Below, piece after piece: positions 24,923 through 32,972 of a stretch of 64,000 nt of DNA. Positions within the stretch are counted from its first letter, which is position 1. Each line of letters begins with the position of its first letter. The notes under the pieces were generated by a model. That model was not told where the DNA came from. It was given only the letters and a program-made list of their open reading frames with translations, and ran no database searches. Source of the DNA: RUG13409 sp045546135 (GTDB lineage Bacteria; Bacillota; Clostridia; Peptostreptococcales; Anaerovoracaceae). The stretch is from NCBI GenBank assembly GCA_045546135.1, contig JAZQCD010000008.1:1-64000 (forward strand), read 5' to 3'. The position numbers and the translations under genes are program-made.

Positions 24923-25780
24923 TTAATCTTTTTTGTATCTTAACTCTTCGACTATATTGTTCGTTTCTTTGATCCTTTTAAGGGACTGATCGTATTTTTT
25001 ATTCGACAGTGCTATGATGAGAGAGTCGAATACGGACACTTGCGCCACCCTTGCTGAAATGGAATCCACAGGATATTTCAGATTGTTGGTGGTAACTACA
25101 AGAGGAAGATCAGAATATTTCACAATGGGGCTGTCATAGTAGCCCGTGATACATCCTGTATTCGCTCCGTTCTCCTTTGCAAGCCTTATGGAATCGACTA
25201 TAGAGATAGTACGCCCTGACTGGCTTATGCCAAGTACGAAGTCATCACGGGTCAGATTCAGAGTGGACTGCCTTTGGGATGCTGCATCCGTATGAGATAT
25301 GGCTATGATACCTATCTGCATAAGCCTTCGTTCAAAGTCTCTTGCATAATCTCCGGAAGCTCCTGTTCCGTTTATATATACTATCTTTGCTCTTGCGATG
25401 GCATCCACCATCTTCTCGAAAATATTGTTATCAAGCTGTTTTAAAGTATTCTCCAGCGTCCGTATATTCGCATTGAACACCTTGTTGAGTATGGTCCTTG
25501 AATCGTCATTTTCAGTAATAAAAGAAGCATAGGTATTGCCTATACCTACCAGATCCTTTGCAAGAGCTATCTTGAGTTGTGGATAACCTGAAAAACCTAA
25601 TGATTTTGAAAGGCGCGCAATAGTGGCCTTAGAGACATCGGTGGATACCGCAAGATCCGAAATCGTCATGTCCACTACTTTATCAGGATTTGCAGCAATA
25701 AAATCAGAGACCTTCTTTTCGTTCAAAGTCAGTCTATTGTATCGCTGCTCTATTTCCTTGATGCAAGATATACTGGGCAT
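24923..25780 (-). CDS. RpiR/MurR-family transcriptional regulator
   Basis: 285 residues: an N-terminal helix-turn-helix of the RpiR type (I-S-D-L-A-V-S-T-D-V-S-K-A-T-I-A-R-L about residues 40-57) and a SIS sugar-phosphate-binding domain (Y-I-N-G-T-G-A-S-G about 130-138; V-L-G-I-S-Q-S-G-R-T about 176-185). Such proteins sense phosphosugars and usually repress or activate the operon they head. A perfect TGAAACT-A-AGTTTCA palindrome overlaps its own transcription start, so autoregulation is likely. No Shine-Dalgarno site is visible before the ATG. Confidence 0.93.
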   Translation of the reverse strand: MPSISCIKEIEQRYNRLTLNEKKVSDFIAANPDKVVDMTISDLAVSTDVSKATIARLSKSLGFSGYPQLKIALAKDLVGIGNTYASFITENDDSRTILNKVFNANIRTLENTLKQLDNNIFEKMVDAIARAKIVYINGTGASGDYARDFERRLMQIGIIAISHTDAASQRQSTLNLTRDDFVLGISQSGRTISIVDSIRLAKENGANTGCITGYYDSPIVKYSDLPLVVTTNNLKYPVDSISARVAQVSVFDSLIIALSNKKYDQSLKRIKETNNIVEELRYKKD

Positions 25781-25815
25781 GTGTAAAAATTAGTTTTATG
25801 ATCGGTACAATATTT

Positions 25816-25830
25816 TGAAACTTAGTTTCA
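25816..25830. promoter_or_regulatory. Probable RpiR operator palindrome
   Basis: TGAAACT-T-AGTTTCA is a perfect 15-base inverted repeat whose last base is the first base of the -10 box, so it covers the start site. TGAAA-n-TTTCA-type sites are known for RpiR/MurR regulators. I did not find another exact copy in the window. Confidence 0.65.
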
Positions 25831-25857
25831 TTATACCAAGAGAAATAAAAAATGCAA
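25830..25857 (-). promoter_or_regulatory. Promoter of the RpiR-ABC-aldolase operon
   Basis: TTGCAT (25852-25857), 16 bases, TATAAT (25830-25835), with an extended -10 TGG. The -35 box is the end of the yibE terminator stem and the spacer is its T-run. Confidence 0.72.
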
Positions 25858-25890
25858 TATCTTAGAAGCCTAAGGCTAAAAGATATTGCA
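25842..25890 (-). terminator. Terminator after yibE/F
   Basis: TGCAATATCTT pairs with AAGATATTGCA and AGCC with GGCT; TTTTTTATTT follows on the minus transcript. It closes the obg-radical SAM-yibE operon. Confidence 0.82.
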
Positions 25891-25917
25891 AAATACTTAA
25901 AAAATACAAAAAGATAG

Positions 25918-27117
25918 CTACTTTAAATCCGATCCGGACTGAAGATCATACGCTTTACTCTTCTTTTCATGCTTTGAATAAAGCATTGAACACACCAATG
26001 ATGTAAGAGGTATGGTCAGCAGTATGGCAGTGCTTCCTACAAGGGACTGCAAAAGCTCAACTGCGACTCCTTCCCTGTTCATGAGTTCAAGAAGTGATGA
26101 TGAATATGTGATATTAAGAAGCGTGGAGCAAAGCGAGCTTCCTGCATATGCAAGAACAAGCGTATTTGCCATAGTGCCCATAACGTCTCTACCTATCCTG
26201 ATTCCGCTTTTGTAAAGTTCTTTGACAGAAAGATCCGGATTTCTGTAATGTATCTCTGTAAGAGACGCTGATATATCCATTGCAACGTCCATAACGGCTC
26301 CCAAAGCTCCTATGACGGTCATGGCAAAGATCAAAGCCTTAAGGTCTAATGTCTTGCCGTTGCTAAGGTACTGCAGGTATACAGAATGCTCATCTATGAT
26401 ACCGCTCATACGCATCAGCTTTGACAGGATGATATTGAATATAGCGGCAGTGACTACTCCAAAGGTACATCCAAGTATAGTCGTAATGGACTTTTCTCCC
26501 GGACCGTTGGTTATCATGAGTGTCATGACTATGGTATAAACAGAGACGATGACAGTCATGAGATATATGTTGTATCCGTTGAGTATGGCAGGAACAAATA
26601 CAAGGAAAACCGCAAAGACCGTAAAAGCAAGGGAAACAAGAGTATTGAATCCCTTTATCCTTCCGAATATGAGAAGTAGTATGATGAATATCGCTGCAAG
26701 TATCTCGATCTTATCTAATCTGTAATAATCTCCGAATACCCAAGTATCCTTGTCAGTAGAATAAGCATTTTGATAAAGAGTCACAACATCGCCTATGCTG
26801 ACTTCTTCATCTTGATATGCAGAAAAACTGTCTATCTGCTGATAAGCAAGGACCGTATTTCCTTTTCCTTCGCCCTTTATTACCTTTGCATAGAAAAGCT
26901 GAGATTTTGATACGTAATCGGTGCCTTCGATAGAGTTGTCTACAAGCTCTCCAAGGTCTGTGACCTTTGCTACGATAACAGTATCTTCACCCGTAAAAAG
27001 ACCAAGGTCTTTTGAGACTAACTTGTTCCCGAAAATAATGAACAGCACTGAAAAGACTACAGTGACAGTCCATGCAATTATATGATTTATCCTTTTTTTC
27101 TTCTTAGAACTCTTCAT
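25918..27117 (-). CDS. YibE/F-family multi-pass membrane protein
   Basis: 399 residues. N-terminal helix, an external beta-rich domain about 35-130 with G-E-G-K-G-N-T-V-L-A, then about seven to eight membrane helices with N-G-P-G-E-K-S and the conserved D-V-A-M-D-I-S-A-S-L segment of the YibE/F family. Function is not established; transport or signalling has been suggested. I use ATG at 27117; an in-frame TTG nine bases earlier is possible. The start overlaps the upstream gene by 14 bases, so it is translationally coupled. Confidence 0.85.
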   Translation of the reverse strand: MKSSKKKKRINHIIAWTVTVVFSVLFIIFGNKLVSKDLGLFTGEDTVIVAKVTDLGELVDNSIEGTDYVSKSQLFYAKVIKGEGKGNTVLAYQQIDSFSAYQDEEVSIGDVVTLYQNAYSTDKDTWVFGDYYRLDKIEILAAIFIILLLIFGRIKGFNTLVSLAFTVFAVFLVFVPAILNGYNIYLMTVIVSVYTIVMTLMITNGPGEKSITTILGCTFGVVTAAIFNIILSKLMRMSGIIDEHSVYLQYLSNGKTLDLKALIFAMTVIGALGAVMDVAMDISASLTEIHYRNPDLSVKELYKSGIRIGRDVMGTMANTLVLAYAGSSLCSTLLNITYSSSLLELMNREGVAVELLQSLVGSTAILLTIPLTSLVCSMLYSKHEKKSKAYDLQSGSDLK

Positions 27118-27820
27118 TTTTGTCAAAATCGAATAAAGGAACGTATTCGTTCTTAAAATTAGTAGTCATAAGATCCATCCTGCTTATACGGGAATTCTCC
27201 TGCGTGAATTCCATTCCGCTGAATTTATACAGCGAAGCAAGAAGATTTACAGGATTAAGGCTCTCGTTAGATGCGCATCTTACTGCAAGGTTAAGATAGT
27301 AGCCTTCACTGTCGGAGCCTCCTCTTGTAACTGAATACACCATGGTCCTTACATTCTTTTCGACCATAGTCTTTGTCTTTTTGTCTCTTTTTAGGACATA
27401 TATATCGTCCTGGTTGAGAAAATCCTCTATCTTAAGTGCTTCAAACTCTTCCTTGCTCCCCTTTACATAGACATTGTAAAGAGCTGCTTGAGTTTTGTTT
27501 GACATATTGTTTATGCTGCTGTCTAAAGCCCTGCATTCATAAAATGCTATGTCAGTAGGCATAGAAGCATTGAGTAGTTCCATGAGATCTTTTTCATCAT
27601 AGCTTTTCTTTGTTGCAATCTCGAAATATTCGCTCTCGCCTTCAAATCCAAGGGAAAGTGGCTGAACTATATTGATCTTTTCATGAGGATTGAAGCCATT
27701 TGAAAATTCAACATCTATCTCCGCTCTTTTTATAGCCCTGCGAAATAGCCTGCCAAGATCGAGGTGAGAAAGGAATCTCATGTTTCCTCTTTTGTAGAAT
27801 CTGAGAAGATACTTATGCAT
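27104..27820 (-). CDS. Radical-SAM-linked protein, TIGR03936-type
   Basis: 238 residues with no radical-SAM cysteines itself. The N-terminus Y-L-L-R-F-Y-K-R-G-N-M-R-F-L-S-H-L-D is the family hallmark, followed by R-R-A-I-K-R-A-E-I and F-S-x-G-F-N-P-H. Members always follow or fuse to the large radical-SAM protein found here upstream, and in many Clostridia both precede ribonuclease G. Role unknown, probably RNA or ribosome modification. GGGGAGG precedes the ATG and the start overlaps the upstream gene by eight bases. Confidence 0.9.
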   Translation of the reverse strand: MHKYLLRFYKRGNMRFLSHLDLGRLFRRAIKRAEIDVEFSNGFNPHEKINIVQPLSLGFEGESEYFEIATKKSYDEKDLMELLNASMPTDIAFYECRALDSSINNMSNKTQAALYNVYVKGSKEEFEALKIEDFLNQDDIYVLKRDKKTKTMVEKNVRTMVYSVTRGGSDSEGYYLNLAVRCASNESLNPVNLLASLYKFSGMEFTQENSRISRMDLMTTNFKNEYVPLFDFDKNEEF

Positions 27821-29612
27821 ATATACCTCCCCATTTGCATTCCGTATATTTATTTACGCCGCAGCCGTTGCATCCGTATCTGCAGTCCTTTGTAGTCTCA
27901 TCCTTTAGAGACTTTTCATATTCAGATCTCAGATACTCTTTAGACACGCCTGCATTTATGTGATCCCATGGAAGTTCGTCGCCAAGGCCAAATCCTTTGA
28001 CTCCCGGATAATCATAATCTATTCCGCACTCATCAAGAGCCTTTTTCCAAAGATCCTCATTGAAATGCTCAGTCCATGCATCGAAGGTGCATCCGTATTC
28101 GTGAGCTTTTAAAAGAAGAGCTCCAAGTTCCCTTCCTCCTCTTGCAAATACAGCCTCAAGGAAGGATGTATAGCTTCCGTGGTAATGAAGAGTGACGCCC
28201 TTTATCCTTGATATCTTTTCTCTTAGATAAAAGTGCTTCTTTTCGAATTCATCAGCTGTATCCTGCCTGCACCACTGGAAGGGCGTAAAGGGTTTGGGAA
28301 CGAAATTAGCAACAGCGATGTTGACTGAGAAACGTCCTCTCTTTCCTCCGTTCTTTTCAATAGCCAGCTTCATTATCCTGTCTGCAAGATCCGCTATTCC
28401 GTCAAGGTCCTCATAGGTCTCCGTAGGAAGTCCTATCATGAAATACAATTTGACGCTGTTCCAGCCGTTGTCTATAGCCTGTGACACTGCATTGAAAAGG
28501 TCGTCTTCTGTGACGTTCTTGTTTATTACATCGCGAAGCCTCTGTGTCCCTGCTTCGCAAGCAAAGGTAAGGCCTGTCTTCTTTACTCCCTGTATTTTTT
28601 CAAGAAGTTCAAAACTGAAATTATCAAGTCTTAATGAAGGAAGAGATATGCCTATTTGCCTTGGCTGGCAATATTCAGAAAGCTCTGTTACAAGCTCGCC
28701 TATTTTTGTATAGTCTGAACTTGATAATGAAAGAAGTGATATCTCGTTATGCCCGGATGCCTTTAGCTGCTCTTTTGCTATCTCAAGATTCTTTTCAAGA
28801 GATCTTTCTCTTACAGGTCTATATATCATGCCTGCCTGGCAGAATCTGCAGCCTCTCGTGCAGCCTCTGAAGAGCTCTATAACGGCCCTGTCATGAACTA
28901 CTTCTATCAAAGGTACGATGTTCCTCGAAGGATACTCTACACCGTTCAGATCGCCTAAAAATGCCCTTGTGACATGGTTTTTAAGAGAAGGAGCATATAC
29001 ACCGGGGATCTTGGAAAGTTCTGCTATGATCTCCCTTTTTGAAAGTCCTTTCTTCCTGCATTCAGAGAACTTCTCGCAAAATTCAGGAAGCTGCAGTTCT
29101 CCGTCTCCTATCATTACAAGGTCAAGAAAATCAGCAAGAGGTTCAGGATTATATGCGCAAGGACCTCCTGCAACTATCAAAGGATAGGAATCGTCCCTTT
29201 CTGATGCCTTTAAAGGGATGCCCGAAAGCTCAAGCATATTGAGTATGTTGGTATATGACATCTCATACTGAAGAGTAAATCCTACTACGTCGCATTCTCT
29301 TACGGGAGTTTTGGTCTCGAGTGTATAAAGAGGGAGATCTTCTTTTCTCATCTCAGCTTCCATATCCACATCAGGAGCAAATACTCTCTCCATAAATGTG
29401 GTCTTTGTCTTGTTAAGTATGCTGTAAAGAAGAGAAAGACCCATGAATGACATACCTATCTCATAGGTGTCCGGAAAACAAAAAGCAAAACGGACATCAA
29501 AAGAGCCGTTTTCCTTTATGATCGTATATGGTTCGCCGCCTATATATCTGGCAGGTTTATTTATTCTGTTTAGTATCTTGTCAAGCTTTTCTTGGATGTT
29601 ATTATTCGACAT
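27813..29612 (-). CDS. Large B12-binding-like/radical SAM protein, TIGR03960-type
   Basis: 599 residues. A B12-binding-like N-terminal region (F-C-F-P-D-T-Y-E-I-G-M-S; V-A-G-G-P-C-A-Y-N-P-E) precedes a radical-SAM core with F-R-G-C-T-R-G-C-R-F-C-Q-A-G near residue 253-266, the C-x3-C-x2-C cluster site. The C-terminus has a cysteine group C-R-Y-G-C-N-G-C-G near 580. I place the start at ATG 29612, which matches the family N-terminus (N-N-I-Q-E-K-L) and overlaps the obg end by 11 bases. It probably modifies RNA or a ribosomal partner together with the TIGR03936 protein; function unproven. Confidence 0.92.
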   Translation of the reverse strand: MSNNNIQEKLDKILNRINKPARYIGGEPYTIIKENGSFDVRFAFCFPDTYEIGMSFMGLSLLYSILNKTKTTFMERVFAPDVDMEAEMRKEDLPLYTLETKTPVRECDVVGFTLQYEMSYTNILNMLELSGIPLKASERDDSYPLIVAGGPCAYNPEPLADFLDLVMIGDGELQLPEFCEKFSECRKKGLSKREIIAELSKIPGVYAPSLKNHVTRAFLGDLNGVEYPSRNIVPLIEVVHDRAVIELFRGCTRGCRFCQAGMIYRPVRERSLEKNLEIAKEQLKASGHNEISLLSLSSSDYTKIGELVTELSEYCQPRQIGISLPSLRLDNFSFELLEKIQGVKKTGLTFACEAGTQRLRDVINKNVTEDDLFNAVSQAIDNGWNSVKLYFMIGLPTETYEDLDGIADLADRIMKLAIEKNGGKRGRFSVNIAVANFVPKPFTPFQWCRQDTADEFEKKHFYLREKISRIKGVTLHYHGSYTSFLEAVFARGGRELGALLLKAHEYGCTFDAWTEHFNEDLWKKALDECGIDYDYPGVKGFGLGDELPWDHINAGVSKEYLRSEYEKSLKDETTKDCRYGCNGCGVNKYTECKWGGIYA

Positions 29613-30873
29613 ATTCCATTTCGTAATCAAATACTCTGATGATATCTCCGTCTTCAAGACCCATGTCTACCATCTTGTCTATGGCTCCGCTTGCCTCGAT
29701 ATATTTGTAGAGGTATCGAAGGGATCCCATATCGTTGAAGTTTGTAGAATCGAATATCTTTCTGAGCTGTTTTCCCGTGACAGTAAAATATCTGCCGTCA
29801 AAGGAAACATTGACGTCTCTGTAATCAGGATCGTCCTGGGGATCTGAAGGTTCGAATACAGCGATCTCTTCTTCTTCGATGGGTGTTTCTTTGAGAAGCT
29901 TATATGCAGCTGCAATGACTTCGTCTACGCCCATATGTATAGGAGCGCACATTGTAAGGAATTCATATCCCTTCTTTTCGATATATTCTTTGAATCTTTC
30001 TATCTGATCGTCTTCTGCAAGATCTATCTTGCTGCCGACAACTATCATAGGCTTTTTTGAAAGTTTTGCGCTGTAATTCTCAAGTTCTGCCATGATCTTT
30101 TCAAAGTCTTCAATAGGATCTCTTCCTTCGGATCCTGATATATCGACTATGTGTACGAGTATCCTCGTCCTTTCGATATGCTTAAGGAAATCAAGACCAA
30201 GGCCGGCACCTTCGGAAGCTCCTTCTATGAGCCCCGGAATATCAGCCATGATGAAACTGTCATCATATTTTGTCACGACGCCAAGATTTGGAGTTATGGT
30301 GGTGAAATGATAATCAGCGATCTTTGGATTTGCTCCTGTGCTTACAGAAAGCAAAGTCGACTTTCCGACGTTAGGGAAACCCACAAGTCCAACATCAGCT
30401 ATGAGTTTAAGTTCAAGTTCTATCTCTCTTTCGATAGCTGCTCCGCCAGCTTCTGCGAAGTTAGGAGCCTGCCTTACAGAGTTAGTAAAGAAGACGTTCC
30501 CTTTCCCGCCTTTGCCGCCCTTTGCAGCAACAAAAGATTGACCTTTTTCTTTAAGGTCAGCCATAACAAGACCGCTTGACTTGTCTGTGACTACAGTGCC
30601 TACAGGTACCTTTATGACGAGATCCTCGCCGTCCTTTCCGTACTGCTTCTTTTTCCTTCCGTCTTCACCGCTCTGGGCTTCGTACTTCTTTTTGTAACGG
30701 AAATCCATAAGAGTGCGAAGATTGGCGTCAGCTTCTATGATTATACTTCCGCCTTTACCGCCGTTTCCGCCGTCAGGTCCTCCCTGAGGGATGAAAGGTT
30801 CTCTTCTGAAGGAGACACATCCGTTTCCGCCTTTGCCTGATTTAATTGTTATTACTGCTTTGTCTACAAACAT
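29602..30873 (-). CDS. obg: GTPase Obg
   Basis: 423 residues with three domains: glycine-rich Obg fold (F-V-D-K-A then G-K-G-G-N-G and G-G-P-D-G-G-N-G-G-K-G-G), GTPase domain from about 160 (G-F-P-N-V-G-K-S-T-L P-loop, D-I-P-G-L-I-E-G, and V-G-S-K-I-D-L), and the C-terminal OCT domain. Obg acts on the large ribosomal subunit and links GTP level to growth and sporulation. The ATG has no Shine-Dalgarno site, and a TATAAT ends only six bases before it, so the mRNA may be leaderless. Confidence 0.97.
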   Translation of the reverse strand: MFVDKAVITIKSGKGGNGCVSFRREPFIPQGGPDGGNGGKGGSIIIEADANLRTLMDFRYKKKYEAQSGEDGRKKKQYGKDGEDLVIKVPVGTVVTDKSSGLVMADLKEKGQSFVAAKGGKGGKGNVFFTNSVRQAPNFAEAGGAAIEREIELELKLIADVGLVGFPNVGKSTLLSVSTGANPKIADYHFTTITPNLGVVTKYDDSFIMADIPGLIEGASEGAGLGLDFLKHIERTRILVHIVDISGSEGRDPIEDFEKIMAELENYSAKLSKKPMIVVGSKIDLAEDDQIERFKEYIEKKGYEFLTMCAPIHMGVDEVIAAAYKLLKETPIEEEEIAVFEPSDPQDDPDYRDVNVSFDGRYFTVTGKQLRKIFDSTNFNDMGSLRYLYKYIEASGAIDKMVDMGLEDGDIIRVFDYEMEYVE

Positions 30874-30879
30874 ATCTGT

Positions 30880-30908
30880 ATTATATCAAAAATTAAGAGA
30901 TTTCTTAA
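30880..30908 (-). promoter_or_regulatory. Promoter immediately before obg
   Basis: TTAAGA (30903-30908), 17 bases ending TGA (extended -10), TATAAT (30880-30885), then six bases to ATG. The expected transcription start is the A of the start codon. Confidence 0.6.
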
Positions 30909-30966
30909 CGCAAATCTGTATGCACCCCACCAAAATGGTATACTTTTTGGAGGGCTGACAATTTGC

Positions 30967-31000
30967 TTAAAAAAATAAACCCCAAGAGACCTTGGGGCTT
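30967..31000 (-). terminator. Terminator of rplU-rpmA
   Basis: CCCCAAG-GTCT-CTTGGGG stem followed by TTTATTTTTTT on the minus transcript, starting about eight bases after the rpmA stop. It separates the ribosomal protein genes from obg, which are cotranscribed in many bacteria. Confidence 0.88.
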
Positions 31001-31007
31001 ACTGTTC

Positions 31008-31268
31008 TTAAGCTTCTTCAGGATATACGCTGACTTGCTTTCTGGTCTTGTCTTTTCTTTCGAACTTTACAGTTCCGTTGACCTTTGCAAACAGTGTATC
31101 ATCTCCGCCGATACCAACATTGTTTCCCGGATGATACTTAGTACCTCTCTGGCGAACAAGTATTGTACCTGCGCTGACAAATTGTCCATCGGCTCTCTTT
31201 AATCCAAGTCTTTTTGACTCGCTCTCGCGGCCGTTCTTAGAACTTCCGACACCTTTCTTACTTGCCAT
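31008..31268 (-). CDS. rpmA: 50S ribosomal protein L27 without N-terminal extension
   Basis: 86 residues. It begins M-A-S-K-K-G-V-G-S-S-K-N-G-R, matching the mature L27 that reaches the peptidyl-transferase centre. Most Bacillota L27 genes start some nine residues earlier with a cleaved leader ending F-F-A or L-F-A, removed by the Prp protease. Here a clear GGAGG site lies seven bases before this ATG and no prp gene lies between rplU and rpmA (17-base gap). Confidence 0.97.
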   Translation of the reverse strand: MASKKGVGSSKNGRESESKRLGLKRADGQFVSAGTILVRQRGTKYHPGNNVGIGGDDTLFAKVNGTVKFERKDKTRKQVSVYPEEA

Positions 31269-31285
31269 TGACTCTTACCTCCTGA

Positions 31286-31654
31286 CTACTTGTCTTCTGC
31301 TACAGCTTCTTCAGCTGCTTCTGTCTTCTTAGCTGCTGGTTTTCTGAAAGAAATGGACTTGATCTGGAGCTCTGTATAGGGCTGTCTGTGTCCGTTCTTC
31401 TTTCTGTAGTCCTTCTTTGCCTTGTACTTGTAGATAATGACCTTATCTGCTTTTCCCTGGCTGAGAACTTCTGCTTTTACACTTGCTCCTGCTACATAAG
31501 GAGTTCCGACTTTGAGTTCGTCATTCTTGCTGAATGCTGCAACTTCTTTGATCGTAAGTGTAGAACCTACTTCTGCGTCAAGCTTTTCGACTCTGATGAC
31601 ATCGCCTTCAGAAACGCAATACTGCTTTCCGCCTGTTACGATTACTGCGTACAT
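31286..31654 (-). CDS. rplU: 50S ribosomal protein L21
   Basis: 122 residues. Family marks: M-Y-A-V-I-V-T-G-G-K-Q-Y at the N-terminus and K-A-K-K-D-Y-R-K-K-N-G-H-R-Q about 83-96. It has an unusually acidic C-terminal tail (A-A-E-E-A-V-A-E-D-K), common in some Clostridia. I use ATG at 31654 although a GTG 18 bases earlier is in frame, because that GTG lies in the ribosome site (GTGGAGG). It is the first gene of a two-gene operon with a structured leader. Confidence 0.96.
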   Translation of the reverse strand: MYAVIVTGGKQYCVSEGDVIRVEKLDAEVGSTLTIKEVAAFSKNDELKVGTPYVAGASVKAEVLSQGKADKVIIYKYKAKKDYRKKNGHRQPYTELQIKSISFRKPAAKKTEAAEEAVAEDK

Positions 31655-31673
31655 TTGATATTTTACCTCCACT

Positions 31674-31740
31674 ATCCGACTCGCCTGCGAGGGTGGCTAA
31701 AAGCACTTCAAAATACCCGTTTAGAGCGGTAACGCACAAT
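31674..31740 (-). ncRNA. Ribosomal protein L21 leader
   Basis: Between the promoter and rplU the RNA can form CCCTCGC/GCGAG and has the phrases ACCGCTC, CGGGTATTTTGAAG and AGCCACCC followed by GGCGAGTCGGATA, which I remember as the conserved L21 leader of Bacillota. It is thought to let L21 repress its own operon. A covariance search would decide. Confidence 0.6.
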
Positions 31741-31769
31741 ATATTACTACAAGGATACTATATTGTCAA
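31741..31769 (-). promoter_or_regulatory. Sigma-A promoter of rplU-rpmA
   Basis: TTGACA (31764-31769), exactly 17 bases, TAATAT (31741-31746): nearly consensus and one of the strongest promoters in the window. Confidence 0.85.
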
Positions 31770-31778
31770 ATAATATTT

Positions 31779-32972
31779 TCACCCTACCGGATAAGGCGCG
31801 ATCCAGTCCTGCTCTATGTGATTGAGCAGTTCTGCTATCTTCCATGTGCCGCCTTCGTTATGAAGTACCATGCACATTTTTACATGTTCTTTCACGGTAT
31901 CCACGTAACCGTAGGAAATGTAATAGAAATCCACATTGAGGAGATAGTCAGAAGATGTGAGTTTGAAGGCATCAGATACCTTCATATCTTCTATTTCTAC
32001 ACCTGTATGAGCTCCGTACCATGTAAGAGTAACATTGTTAAGTCTTGCAGGAAGCGGTGAATTCCATAGTATCATGTTATATAGGGACCAATAAGGATAA
32101 TCTCCGCTGATGTAGTTTGAATACTTCTCTGCTATATATGCTGCCCTTTGCCTAAGGCCTGTATTGAGATCAGGATCTGCATTATCGGGAGCATAGAAGT
32201 ATTTTTCATCCATTTCCTTTATGGCAAGTTCCTTTTCACCCATCATGCAGCTTGCCTGGTCTATTGTGAATATGCCACCTATCCTTACCCACTTGTATGT
32301 AGGTACTGATATACCCATATTGCCCAGCGTGCCCTTTGCAGATAAAGTGAACTTTTTTGAATGGTCTGCATCCGCATCAGAGATTATGAGTTCGCTGTCA
32401 AGAATGCTTTCTCCTTCTCTTAAGGATACTTCTGCGCCGGATGGGATCATTATGTCATAGGACATGAGGCTCCTGATTTTGGGTTCCTCATAAATGGCGA
32501 CAAGCTTGAGTATGTTTCTTATCTTTGCAAGCTCGACCTCAGCCACAGGGTGGTTATCTTCATTGTATAGCTTATAGAATATCTTGTCGCCTTCGGTCTT
32601 AGATGGTATGAGGTTAGTTTTAAGTTCAAGACCTGTAAGTTCCTTTAGCGTATCTATTGCTTCACCTACTCTGACTGTCGCAGAGCTTTGCTGATATACA
32701 GCGCATTCGTCCCATACGAATTTAACTGCATAGGCTCCTGCCCCAATAACTGCAAGTATGAAGATTATGTATATGATCTTAACTGCAAGACCGAATTTCA
32801 TCAGCTTTTTCCTTCTGATCTTCTCAGCCTTCTTTGCAGCCTTTTTCTCTTCCTTTGCCTTCTTTTTCTTTTCAGCTTCGGTCAGTTCCAAAGGACTTTC
32901 ATTGGCCTCATTTTCTTCGGCAGACTCTTCTATGTTTACATCTAAATTTTTCTTCTTATGCTTTTTGCTCAT
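31779..32972 (-). CDS. Hypothetical membrane-anchored protein
   Basis: 397 residues. A highly charged cytoplasmic N-terminus of about 55 residues (acidic, then K-K-K-A-K-E-E-K-K-A-A-K-K), one membrane helix about 65-90, then an external domain of about 300 residues with no motif I recognise. It overlaps the end of the NAGPA-domain gene upstream by four bases (ATGA), so both are translated together. A role in envelope assembly or as partner of the glycosidase-like protein is possible. Confidence 0.72.
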   Translation of the reverse strand: MSKKHKKKNLDVNIEESAEENEANESPLELTEAEKKKKAKEEKKAAKKAEKIRRKKLMKFGLAVKIIYIIFILAVIGAGAYAVKFVWDECAVYQQSSATVRVGEAIDTLKELTGLELKTNLIPSKTEGDKIFYKLYNEDNHPVAEVELAKIRNILKLVAIYEEPKIRSLMSYDIMIPSGAEVSLREGESILDSELIISDADADHSKKFTLSAKGTLGNMGISVPTYKWVRIGGIFTIDQASCMMGEKELAIKEMDEKYFYAPDNADPDLNTGLRQRAAYIAEKYSNYISGDYPYWSLYNMILWNSPLPARLNNVTLTWYGAHTGVEIEDMKVSDAFKLTSSDYLLNVDFYYISYGYVDTVKEHVKMCMVLHNEGGTWKIAELLNHIEQDWIAPYPVG

